DNA of 17,027 nucleotides from Burkholderiales bacterium UBA2647 (lineage in GTDB: Bacteria; Pseudomonadota; Gammaproteobacteria; Burkholderiales; Burkholderiaceae_E), in contig DENJ01000053.1 of assembly GCA_002359635.1 (NCBI GenBank), positions 685-17,711 of the forward strand, in the 5' to 3' direction. The position numbers and the translations under genes are program-made. Shown here in pieces: positions 1 to 6,940 of this stretch (positions within the stretch are counted from its first letter, which is position 1; the number at the start of each line of letters is the position of its first letter). Under the pieces are notes generated by a model. That model was not told where the DNA came from, made no database searches, and saw nothing but the letters and a program-made list of their open reading frames with translations.

Positions 1-18
1 TTTTAGCGAGGACTTTTC

Positions 19-465
19 ATGATCGACGAATCCATGCAGCTTCACGGCGCAATGACACTCATCCTTCGCCGCGCAAGCGGTGAAGTCGAGACGGTCCACA
101 AGGACAACATCATCGTCAACGTTGGCTTTGATTTCATTGCCGATGCAATTGGCAAAGCCGCCAGCCGCCCCGCGACGATGGGGTTTATCGCGCTTGGCAC
201 AGGTACCACGGCGGCAGCAGCGACCCAGTCAGCACTGGTGACGGAAATTGACCGCAATGCGGCCACCTATGCGCACACCGCAGGCACAAAGACTTTCACA
301 TTCACAGCGGATTTCCTCGCTGGCGACAGCACCGGTGCCTTGACTGAGGCTGGCGTCTTCAATGCTGCGACCGGGGGAATCATGCTCGATCGTGTGGTGT
401 TCCCCGTGGTCAACAAGGGTGCGGATGACAGCCTGACTGCGGTCTTCACATTCACGATGAGCTGA
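19..465 (+). CDS. Phage minor tail/structural protein, 148 aa
   Basis: This is a small soluble protein with no signal peptide or membrane segment. Its pattern (an LGTGTTAAAATQSALVTE stretch at about residues 58-75, then LTEAGVFNAATGG and RVVFPVVNKGADDS toward the C-terminus) matches a virion-associated protein that is common just upstream of tail fibre genes in proteobacterial phages. It probably belongs to the tail tip or baseplate, but no enzymatic motif is visible and its exact role is unknown. The start at 19 follows a purine-rich GCGAGGA at a usable distance. The next gene begins only 5 bases after the stop, so the two are probably co-translated. Phage origin is secure; the precise function is not. 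Confidence 0.75.
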   Translation: MIDESMQLHGAMTLILRRASGEVETVHKDNIIVNVGFDFIADAIGKAASRPATMGFIALGTGTTAAAATQSALVTEIDRNAATYAHTAGTKTFTFTADFLAGDSTGALTEAGVFNAATGGIMLDRVVFPVVNKGADDSLTAVFTFTMS

Positions 466-470
466 TTGTC

Positions 471-1823
471 ATGCCCGATACGGTGACGGTCAGCGAGACC
501 CAGGGCGCAAGGTACACCTGGGCTTCTGCTGGCTTTACATGGTCGAGCGCGAGCGCAGGGAAGAACTGGACCACAGCCTATCCCGCCGTCTACAACGTGG
601 CGGTGGCCGTCAGCTTGGCTCTGGTCGAGGCGAAGGGATGGCAATGGACGAAGCGTTCCAGCGAGGGACTTGGCTTTGTAGAGACCTTGGCCAAGCAATT
701 GACCCTGCGTGAATCAGAAGCTATCGGGTTTGGAGAAACCTACTCAGACCTGATCGCTTTTGTCCTTCGTTGGGTCGAAACAATGTCGTTCAGCGAGGTC
801 CCCGGAAAAGCCACCCGCAAGGAATTTAAGGAGGCCTTCCAAGCATCCGACTACCTCACAAGGGTGCTGACAAAAAGCTCTGTGGAGAACTTAGTCTGGT
901 CTGACGGATTGCGTCAGACCAGCATCAAGCGCCTGGCCGAATCCCTGCCTTTTTTGGAGTCGCCACAACGAGGTGTCACCAAGAACGCCTTTGAAGCCTT
1001 TGGGCTAAGTGATGACTTGGATCGCCTGATCACCAAGCGCATCGCTGAAGCGGTGGCGTTTGCAGAGACCTATACCGACCTGATTGCCTTCATCTTGCGC
1101 ATCAGCGAAGGTTTGAGTGTCAGTGATCTGGGCGCCAAGCAGGTCCGAAAACCTTTTGCGGAAGCTTTCAGCAGCACAGATAAGGTAGCGCGTCAGTCGA
1201 TTAAGCGAGTCGCAGAGGCCGTCGCTTGGGGTGAAGCGCTGGGGCGCACGGTGGCGTATCGCAGAAACCTGTCGGAGGGTTTCTCGGTTTCGGATGCGCT
1301 TCGAAAGGCGATGCGCCTGACCGCCCGGGAAGCTTTGGCGTTGGCCGAGCAGTACCGCAGGCATGCAAACGGGGTGATCAGCGACATGATCGTCGGCACC
1401 ACCGAGATTACCGAGCAAGACTTCGCTGCCATTGTCGAGGCGGGTCACCCACCGGGCTACACCGACTTCCGGGATTTCATTCAGGGCGACTACACCTACC
1501 GGCGTGCGCTTTTCAGAGCCATCTTGAATTCGCGCAATTCCGACCGCGGCTACATCGATGGTCTACGCGTGACTGTGGATGTGCCTGACATCTTTGATCG
1601 AGGAACTGTGCAGATCACGGACGCAGCAGCAGGCGCGGTGATCTCCTTCTCGCGCAGCTTTCGGGTCGCACCAGAGGTGACCATGACCCACAAGGGAGGC
1701 ACAGCTGTGGCCATCCCACGTCTGCTCGGCGCAGTCACAACGACAGGCTTCACAGCCGTCCTCGAAAACAGTTCCGGCACCCGCGTGACCGGCTCCTTCA
1801 CCTGGATTGCACAGGGGTACTAG
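471..1823 (+). CDS. Phage tail fibre-like protein with tandem 18-20-residue repeats
   Basis: The protein has 450 residues. Residues 60-296 are a run of about 13 imperfect units of 18-20 residues with a consensus like [TIR][KR]xxxEAxxFSExxxxxx, for example ITKRIAEAVAFAETYTDLIAF followed by ILRISEGLSVSDL. Such regular acidic/basic repeats suit an elongated, probably trimeric fibre shaft. The C-terminal 85 residues are beta-rich and end in SFTWIAQGY, an ending seen on phage tail and receptor-binding domains. There is no signal peptide or transmembrane segment. The gene follows the previous tail gene by 5 bases and touches the next tail fibre gene (stop TAG, then ATG directly). The role as a tail fibre or side fibre is inferred from repeats and position. 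Confidence 0.7.
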   Translation: MPDTVTVSETQGARYTWASAGFTWSSASAGKNWTTAYPAVYNVAVAVSLALVEAKGWQWTKRSSEGLGFVETLAKQLTLRESEAIGFGETYSDLIAFVLRWVETMSFSEVPGKATRKEFKEAFQASDYLTRVLTKSSVENLVWSDGLRQTSIKRLAESLPFLESPQRGVTKNAFEAFGLSDDLDRLITKRIAEAVAFAETYTDLIAFILRISEGLSVSDLGAKQVRKPFAEAFSSTDKVARQSIKRVAEAVAWGEALGRTVAYRRNLSEGFSVSDALRKAMRLTAREALALAEQYRRHANGVISDMIVGTTEITEQDFAAIVEAGHPPGYTDFRDFIQGDYTYRRALFRAILNSRNSDRGYIDGLRVTVDVPDIFDRGTVQITDAAAGAVISFSRSFRVAPEVTMTHKGGTAVAIPRLLGAVTTTGFTAVLENSSGTRVTGSFTWIAQGY

Positions 1824-2786
1824 ATGCAAAACTTCACCGACATACCGTCGTCCAGAACACTTTCCGATTCTCTCATTGAGATTCTGAACAACGACAAGAC
1901 AGGAATTTCCTGCAACAGCGGAACAACCTTCCCGACGACCAACCTCCAGATCGGGATGCTCTGCTTCCGAACAGACCAATTGAAGCTGTACCAGCTGATC
2001 GGAACCAACCCCGACAACTGGCGATTCATCATGGACTTGTCCAGTGGTATCGATGCGCAGTTCGCGGCCAAGCTCAACGCTTCTTCCTACACCGCGGCCG
2101 ATGTACTCGCAAAGCTTCTGACCGTTGATGGCGCAGGGACGGGGTTGGATGCCGACCTGCTCGACGGCCAGCATGCGAGTGCTTTTGCCTCAAGCACGCA
2201 CAACCACAACGCTACGTATCTCGGTATTACTGCCAAAGCCGCTGACGCCGACAAGCTCGATGGATATGACTCCACTGCATTTGTGAGGTCAGTAAACGGA
2301 GCCGGTCCTGATGCGGCTGGTAACGCGACGGTCAACATCGACCTATCAAGCCGGGTAGCAAAGACCGGCGACACGATGACGGGGAATCTGACGATTCAGA
2401 ACACCGCCCCGACCATCAACATGCAGGACACGGACAACGTGACCCGCTACCTCCATGTCAACAGCAACCTGATGGGCTTTTTGAAGTCCGACGGCAACTG
2501 GGACATGTACATGAACAACAGCGGATCCATGTGGACCGCCAACTACGGGTGGTTGCATGACTACTTTTTTAATGCTGTGAGCAACTGTTTTCGGAGCAGC
2601 AATCCTAGTTCCGGGTGGCAAGGTGCGCCGAACTGTGTAGCCAATACGGGCGATTACTACAACTGCGGCGATCAGGCTCCGTACACGGGTATCTACATGC
2701 TGCGGCTTACTGATGGTGGCTCAACCATCAGCTTCGGATCGCAAACCACCCGCTACAACTGCAATTGCGATTGCAACTGCTGCTGA
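1824..2786 (+). CDS. Tail fibre protein with Cys-rich C-terminus; possible modification substrate
   Basis: The protein has 320 residues. The N-terminus (about 1-75, with TTFPTTNLQIGMLCFRTDQ and W66) resembles phage tail fibre attachment regions. Two repeats follow, DADLLDGQHASAF (109-121) and DADKLDGYDSTAF (141-153), of the type common in tail fibres. AKTGDTMTGNLTI (179-191) and MGFLKSDGNWDM (217-228) are further fibre signatures. Eight of its ten cysteines lie in the last 66 residues: C255, C271, C281 and a terminal NCNCDCNCC block with C313, C315, C317, C319 and C320. That ending resembles a RiPP core peptide more than a fibre tip. The gene starts directly after the previous stop and lies 9 bases before the next gene, in a unit that also encodes a radical SAM/SPASM enzyme. 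Fibre identity is well supported; being a modification substrate is inference. Confidence 0.82.
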   Translation: MQNFTDIPSSRTLSDSLIEILNNDKTGISCNSGTTFPTTNLQIGMLCFRTDQLKLYQLIGTNPDNWRFIMDLSSGIDAQFAAKLNASSYTAADVLAKLLTVDGAGTGLDADLLDGQHASAFASSTHNHNATYLGITAKAADADKLDGYDSTAFVRSVNGAGPDAAGNATVNIDLSSRVAKTGDTMTGNLTIQNTAPTINMQDTDNVTRYLHVNSNLMGFLKSDGNWDMYMNNSGSMWTANYGWLHDYFFNAVSNCFRSSNPSSGWQGAPNCVANTGDYYNCGDQAPYTGIYMLRLTDGGSTISFGSQTTRYNCNCDCNCC

Positions 2787-2795
2787 GGAGAGACC

Positions 2796-3653
2796 ATGAA
2801 GCTCTATATCGGCAACAAAAATCCTCCATTTGCCTTGGATGTTTCGCTCGATGCCACGCAGCTCAGTTTTAGCGTGCGACCCATCATGCAGCGGGAGTTC
2901 GTAGGTGACCCCTCTAAGGATCACGCTAACGGTGGAAAGTTCTTTGACCAGTCACTGATCACCGAGTGGCGAGGCGACTTTGGTGTGTTTGGTGATCCGC
3001 TCTACCAGCGAACGCTGGATCTGGATTCATTGCGTCAGCATCCTGAATACTCAGATCACGCCAGTTTCATGCTCTATGCGCCGGTCGGCGTAATGGAACG
3101 GTACGGTACGCCCTCGGGATTCTTTCAGCACACTCCAAATCTTTACGTGGCCACACTGGCATCCAAGATGGATGCGCAGGCTTTCCATGCCTCGGTGCTT
3201 CAAACCCATCCGATTGGCCACATCCTGGTGCCCTTCATATCTTCACCCGCGGAGGACTGGACACTGGGGTTCAACGTCTTTGCGCCAGAGTTGGTAAAGG
3301 CTAGTCGCAACATCGAAGTCGTTCCCGCCATCACGCTGGCGCTGGTGAGGGAAGAAACCTTGCCTGTGGTTCGGTTCGTCGGTGGCCCATCCATCAAGGT
3401 CTCAGCCAGTGAAGAGGTGAGCATTGATTTCCAGCTCGAAACCCCAGACGGTCAGCCGATTGAGGATCGAGACGCAGAGGTGTATCTGGAGTCCACCGCT
3501 GGCTACCTCGTTGCACGACGAGTCAGAACCTCTGGTGGCTCAGGATGTACGGTCTTCAGACCGGATGGCATGGCAACAGGGGATGTGGCCAAGATCAAGG
3601 TGGGGTTTAAGTATTTCTCGGGGACCGATGACCTGCTGGTGAATGTCCAATGA
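2796..3653 (+). CDS. Unrecognised 285-aa protein of the fibre cassette, Ig-like C-terminus
   Basis: I do not recognise this family. The protein is soluble, without signal peptide or membrane helices, and has a single cysteine (C246). Residues 1-185 are of unknown fold. Residues 190-285 alternate short beta strands (KVSASEEVSIDFQLETPDGQ, then DAEVYLES and KIKVGFKYF) and look like an Ig-like domain of the kind found on virion proteins. Residues 20-37 (ATQL, five residues, then PIMQREFVG) recur almost exactly in the next protein at residues 59-76. The start follows GAGGAGAG, 9 bases after the fibre gene, and its stop overlaps the next start (ATGA). It could be a fibre cap, a chaperone or a scaffold that presents the fibre to the modifying enzymes; these are guesses. 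Confidence 0.65.
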   Translation: MKLYIGNKNPPFALDVSLDATQLSFSVRPIMQREFVGDPSKDHANGGKFFDQSLITEWRGDFGVFGDPLYQRTLDLDSLRQHPEYSDHASFMLYAPVGVMERYGTPSGFFQHTPNLYVATLASKMDAQAFHASVLQTHPIGHILVPFISSPAEDWTLGFNVFAPELVKASRNIEVVPAITLALVREETLPVVRFVGGPSIKVSASEEVSIDFQLETPDGQPIEDRDAEVYLESTAGYLVARRVRTSGGSGCTVFRPDGMATGDVAKIKVGFKYFSGTDDLLVNVQ

Positions 3654-4267
3654 GGCTGAACCTCTTTCCCACAGCCGTGGGTTTATGGACGCTCAACACC
3701 CCTTCCAGCTTCGACGAATGTTTGTACCAGGACCTGCTCAAGATCCATGGCGCGATGAGGACTGGGGCTGGGGAAATATGGGATCGTTATCCTCACGACG
3801 TCTTTGACGGGTCTGTCCCCAGTGCCACTCAGCTGGCCCGTATGGCCATACCCATCCTCCAACGTGACTTTGTGGGCCCACATGGGCGGATCATCCACTT
3901 GCAAGGGCGAGAGGTTGTGCGAGTTACTGGCGTGGAAATCATGCCGCACTCGGACGAAGACGAATGCCACCTGCAGGCGGTGTATTTCCCCAACGGTCCG
4001 GAGCTGGATCTGTCTCAAGACCTGCAGCATCAGGTCAATCAATACGGCCCGAACGCCTTTGCCATCTGCAATCCGGACTGGCGCTCCTCTGGCTTTGGCA
4101 AATGCCTGATGCCTTGGGAGACCTACGCCAAGTACTGGATCAGACCCCATAGGGGTCTGCTTGTGGCCTTCGATGCGCGGGCGGTGCATTTTCAAAAGCC
4201 CTACATGGGCGAGGTGCCCTTCATTCAGGTGCTTCTCAATATCAAGGTGGAAAGAATCGATGGCTAA
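3650..4267 (+). CDS. Probable 2OG-Fe(II) oxygenase of phage type
   Basis: The protein has 205 residues. The opening NLFPTAVGLWTL resembles the start of the phage and bacterial 2OG-Fe(II) oxygenase family with an LFPTPV-type N-terminus. A likely iron site is H100-S-D102 (MPHSDEDECH) with a distal histidine H180 in GLLVAFDARAVHFQKP, the usual arrangement where a glycine-led strand precedes the second histidine. I do not see the usual 2OG-binding arginine ten or so residues after H180, so the call is moderate. If correct, it would hydroxylate or otherwise oxidise a side chain using 2-oxoglutarate and oxygen. It overlaps the upstream gene by ATGA and the downstream radical SAM gene by 8 bases, so the two candidate modifiers should be made together. 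The alternative is a diverged, inactive cupin-like protein. Confidence 0.6.
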   Translation: MRLNLFPTAVGLWTLNTPSSFDECLYQDLLKIHGAMRTGAGEIWDRYPHDVFDGSVPSATQLARMAIPILQRDFVGPHGRIIHLQGREVVRVTGVEIMPHSDEDECHLQAVYFPNGPELDLSQDLQHQVNQYGPNAFAICNPDWRSSGFGKCLMPWETYAKYWIRPHRGLLVAFDARAVHFQKPYMGEVPFIQVLLNIKVERIDG

Positions 4268-5633
4268 ATTTCTGATTACAGCAGTGGATTCACGCACAGA
4301 AAAGGTCGTGCCCCTGCTTTACGACAACATGGACTCCAGCTTGACCGACCTAGAGGGACGCTCGGTGGTTCGAACAGTGGATGCATCTTTGCGTGCTCCC
4401 GCGGTAATTGCCCCGGTGACATCTAGGGAAACTCCTTTGGGAAAAACGTCTCCGCGTATTCTCAAAATCTCTCTGGGACTGTCTTGTAATTACGCTTGCG
4501 AATATTGCTCGCAGCGCTTTGTTGCCCGAAATGTGGAGACCAATCCAGATGACATCAGTGTGTTTCTGGCTTCTCTTGATAAATGGGTCCTCAATCCACC
4601 CGATGCCATCGAGTTCTGGGGCGGGGAACCTCTGGTCTACATCAAGACTCTGAAGCCCCTAGCTCAAGCCCTGCGAGAAAAGTTTCCAGCAGCTCGTTTC
4701 TCTGCGATCACCAACGGATCGTTGTTGAGTCCGGATATCAACCAGTGGCTTGATGACTTGGGTTTTACTGTCAGCGTTTCGCATGACGGTCCAGGCCAGC
4801 ATGTTCGTGGACCTGACCCGCTCGATGACCCTCAATCTAGGGAGGTGATCCTTGAGTTGTATCGAAGGCTGGCACCTAAGGGACGCTTCAGCTTCAATGC
4901 CATGCTTAATCGCGAAAACCAGTCTCGCGCTGCCATCCAAGCCTTCTTTGTAGATCTCACCGGGGATTCAGATGTTTTGATCGGGGAAGGTGGCTTAGTC
5001 GATGCTTACGATGCAGGTGGCATTGCTCAATCGCTGCGACCTGAGGAATTTCATCCTTTCAGGCGACAGGCGTTCCACGATATCCGTCATGGCAAGGCCG
5101 GGCGCATTTCGAGTGTTCGTGATCGGGTGATGTCCTTCGTCAACTCTTTGCGTTTCGAGCGTCCTGCATCTAGTCTGGGACAGAAGTGCGGCATGGATCG
5201 GGTGGACTCGATTGCCGTGGACCTCAAAGGCAATGTGCTTACATGCCAGAACGTGAGTGCCGCTGCATTGGCTCCAAATGGGGAGTCTCACCGCATCGGT
5301 CACACCAGCGAGCTGGGTCAGGTTGCCCTTAAATCAGCCACCCATTGGTCTCACCGAAAGGAGTGTCCTAGTTGCCCCATGCTGCAGATCTGCAAAGGCG
5401 CATGTATGTTCCTGCAAGGACCGCTTTGGGAAGCGTCGTGTGACAACGCCTATTCAGATGCGCTACCCATTTTTGCTGCTGGTATTGAATTCCTGACTGG
5501 GCTGGTTCCAGTGCACATTGAGGGTGAGCTTCGGGAGGAGCGGAAAGACATCTTCGGGTTTTCGGATCAGGTTCCACCAGTTCGAGCGGCTGCTTCAAGA
5601 AAGCCGTTTCCGGTCCCAGTCGTCACTGCCTGA
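4260..5633 (+). CDS. Radical SAM/SPASM enzyme, candidate fibre peptide maturase
   Basis: The protein has 457 residues from the chosen start. The radical SAM motif CNYACEYC supplies C76, C80 and C83 for the SAM-binding [4Fe-4S] cluster, and FWGGEP (119-124) is the SAM-binding GGE motif. The C-terminal SPASM domain has the expected seven cysteines: C310, C329, C369, C372, C378, C382 and C394 (CPSCPMLQICKGAC). This layout is that of anaerobic sulfatase-maturing enzymes and of RiPP maturases that make Cys thioether links. The first 65 residues are an extra domain I cannot assign. I chose 4260 because AAGG lies about 12 bases upstream and MAKFLITAV begins sensible sequence; an in-frame ATG at 4161 would add 33 residues read through the oxygenase gene. 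The substrate is not proven; the Cys-rich fibre encoded in the same unit is the best candidate. Confidence 0.9.
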   Translation: MAKFLITAVDSRTEKVVPLLYDNMDSSLTDLEGRSVVRTVDASLRAPAVIAPVTSRETPLGKTSPRILKISLGLSCNYACEYCSQRFVARNVETNPDDISVFLASLDKWVLNPPDAIEFWGGEPLVYIKTLKPLAQALREKFPAARFSAITNGSLLSPDINQWLDDLGFTVSVSHDGPGQHVRGPDPLDDPQSREVILELYRRLAPKGRFSFNAMLNRENQSRAAIQAFFVDLTGDSDVLIGEGGLVDAYDAGGIAQSLRPEEFHPFRRQAFHDIRHGKAGRISSVRDRVMSFVNSLRFERPASSLGQKCGMDRVDSIAVDLKGNVLTCQNVSAAALAPNGESHRIGHTSELGQVALKSATHWSHRKECPSCPMLQICKGACMFLQGPLWEASCDNAYSDALPIFAAGIEFLTGLVPVHIEGELREERKDIFGFSDQVPPVRAAASRKPFPVPVVTA

Positions 5634-5653
5634 ACTAACCCCATCACCTTTCG

Positions 5654-5690
5654 GCCCGCCTGGCTCACGCCAGAGCGGGCTTTTGCTTTT
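5654..5690 (+). terminator. Rho-independent-type terminator after the radical SAM gene
   Basis: GCCCGC (5654-5659) pairs with GCGGGC (5675-5680). An inner CTGG/CCAG stem and a CTCACG loop complete the hairpin, with one bulged A. TTTTGCTTTT follows at once. It lies 20 bases after the radical SAM stop and before the lysis genes, so it should at least attenuate transcription between tail and lysis modules. Confidence 0.75.
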
Positions 5691-5701
5691 GGAGATCGCC
5701 T

Positions 5702-6001
5702 ATGGATGAAAACATGACAGTCCCATCTGATTCACGGACGCTGCTTATGAGGAAAGAGGATTTTGAGGACCTGCTCAATGGCGCTGCTGAGCGCGGAGCT
5801 GAGCGCGCTTTGGCAAGGCTGGGATTGGAAAACGGTCACGCTGCTCGGGACATTGGCGAGTTGCGGGAACTCCTCGAAGCTTGGCGTGACGCAAGGCGCA
5901 CAGCTTGGCGGACCACGATCAAAGTGGTGACAACAGCCATCCTGGCGATGCTCCTGGTGGGGGCGGCCATCAAGTTGAAGCTGATGGGAGGCCCCCAATG
6001 A
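5702..6001 (+). CDS. DUF6127-like small phage membrane protein
   Basis: The protein has 99 residues. The charged amphipathic part includes EDFEDLLNGAAERGAERALARLGL (19-42) and DIGELRELLEAWRDARRTAWR (50-70), a pattern I recognise from small phage proteins annotated DUF6127 that sit beside holins. A single hydrophobic segment lies at about 73-92, with the charged part probably in the cytoplasm. GGAG lies 7 bases before the ATG. The stop overlaps the start of the next gene (ATGA), which indicates translational coupling within the lysis module. It may be an accessory holin or antiholin, but that is inferred only from size, topology and position. Confidence 0.7.
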   Translation: MDENMTVPSDSRTLLMRKEDFEDLLNGAAERGAERALARLGLENGHAARDIGELRELLEAWRDARRTAWRTTIKVVTTAILAMLLVGAAIKLKLMGGPQ

Positions 6002-6474
6002 TCGAGACATTGCTCGGCGGCCTTCTAGGGGGTGCTTTTCGCCTTGCTCCAGAGGTCCTGAAGTGGCTTGACCGCAAGGGTGAGCGCGGCCATGAGTTGG
6101 CCATGCAGGACAAAGCTCTGGAGTTTGAAAAGCTCCGCGGTGCCCAGCGCATGGCCGAGATCAGCGCCGCGGCCGACGGGGCATGGAACACCGGAGCCAT
6201 TGAGGCCTTGAAAGAGGCTGTGGCGGCTCAGGGGCGTTCTTCTGGGGTGGGGTGGGCGGACGCCCTTTCTGCGAGCGTTCGCCCTGTCATTACCTACTGG
6301 TTCATGGGGCTGTACTGCGCGGCGAAGACTGCCGCATTCATCGGTGCTTTAACCACCGGCGTGAGTTGGGGCGAAGCCATCTTGCATGCGTGGACCCAAG
6401 CAGATCAGGCGCTATGGGCTGGCGTTTTGAACTTCTGGTTCTTGGGGCGTGTCTTTGATCGAGTGCGATCATGA
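5998..6474 (+). CDS. Holin-like protein, 3TM (GTA-holin) type
   Basis: The protein has 158 residues from the coupled start at 5998; an upstream in-frame ATG at 5905 would add 31 residues of low-complexity sequence read across the preceding gene. MIETLLGGLLGG starts a short hydrophobic segment. A charged amphipathic stretch follows (WLDRKGERGHELAMQDKALE), then ASVRPVITYWFMGLY with a membrane helix at about 96-118 and a last one in LWAGVLNFWFLGRVFDR (139-155). This is the layout of the three-TM holin family of phages and gene transfer agents, which permeabilises the inner membrane so that a signal-less endolysin can escape. The downstream endolysin has no signal peptide, which fits. Its stop overlaps the endolysin start (ATGA). 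Confidence 0.75.
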   Translation: MIETLLGGLLGGAFRLAPEVLKWLDRKGERGHELAMQDKALEFEKLRGAQRMAEISAAADGAWNTGAIEALKEAVAAQGRSSGVGWADALSASVRPVITYWFMGLYCAAKTAAFIGALTTGVSWGEAILHAWTQADQALWAGVLNFWFLGRVFDRVRS

Positions 6475-6926
6475 CTTCAGTCCCGCAGGCCGCGATCGAT
6501 CTAGCCAAGCGGTTCGAAGGCTTTTGCAGGGTGCCTAAAAATGATCCTGGCCGGGCATATCCGTATATTTGCCCAGCCGGGTTTTGGACGATTGGGTATG
6601 GCCGACTGTGTGATCCAAAGCACCCTCCGATCACTGAGGCTGAAGGGGCGGCTTACTTGGGGCAAGACTTGATGACCACTTTGACAGCTACCCTTAAGTA
6701 CTGTCCGGTACTGGCTACTGAGTCCAATTTGCGTTTGGCGGCGATCGTTGACTTTACTTTCAATCTTGGTGCGGGGCGTCTGCAAACATCAACGCTCAGG
6801 CGACGAGTTAATCAGCGGGACTGGCACGGGGTAGCCTCAGAACTGAGGCGGTGGGTGTACGGGGGCGGACGAGTTCTGCCTGGCCTGGTTGCTCGCCGCC
6901 AGGCAGAAATCATGCTTCTGGGGTGA
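6471..6926 (+). CDS. Phage endolysin, GH24 lysozyme
   Basis: The protein has 151 residues, typical for T4/P22-type lysozymes that cleave peptidoglycan glycan strands. RFEGF contains the catalytic Glu (E16), and PAGFWTIGYG (35-44) holds the conserved Thr (T40) and TIGYG motif. The loop between E16 and T40 is longer than in T4 lysozyme and I cannot fix the catalytic Asp with certainty. FNLGAGRLQTSTL (97-109) and VLPGLVARRQAE (135-146) are the family's C-terminal motifs. No signal or signal-arrest helix is visible, so export should need the adjacent holin. No spanin (Rz/Rz1) follows; the next gene, on the other strand, begins the metal cluster 14 bases later. Confidence 0.93.
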   Translation: MTSVPQAAIDLAKRFEGFCRVPKNDPGRAYPYICPAGFWTIGYGRLCDPKHPPITEAEGAAYLGQDLMTTLTATLKYCPVLATESNLRLAAIVDFTFNLGAGRLQTSTLRRRVNQRDWHGVASELRRWVYGGGRVLPGLVARRQAEIMLLG

Positions 6927-6934
6927 CGCCCCAG
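6918..6934. terminator. Hairpin at the convergent phage/metal junction
   Basis: CTGGGG (6918-6923) pairs with CCCCAG (6929-6934) around the loop TGACG. The hairpin overlaps the endolysin stop codon. There is no T-run on either side, so it is at best a weak bidirectional terminator. Confidence 0.35.
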
Positions 6935-6940
6935 TGCCCC

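Noticed and set aside
4161..4259. Longer start for the radical SAM gene adding 33 residues
   Set aside because: It would overlap most of the oxygenase 3' end in another frame; 4260 has a ribosome site and begins protein-like sequence.
3683..4297. 204-aa minus-strand ORF opposite the oxygenase gene
   Set aside because: It is antisense to a better-supported gene in a coupled operon, with no recognisable motif or ribosome site; the same reasoning excludes the 203-aa minus-strand ORF at 1563-2174.
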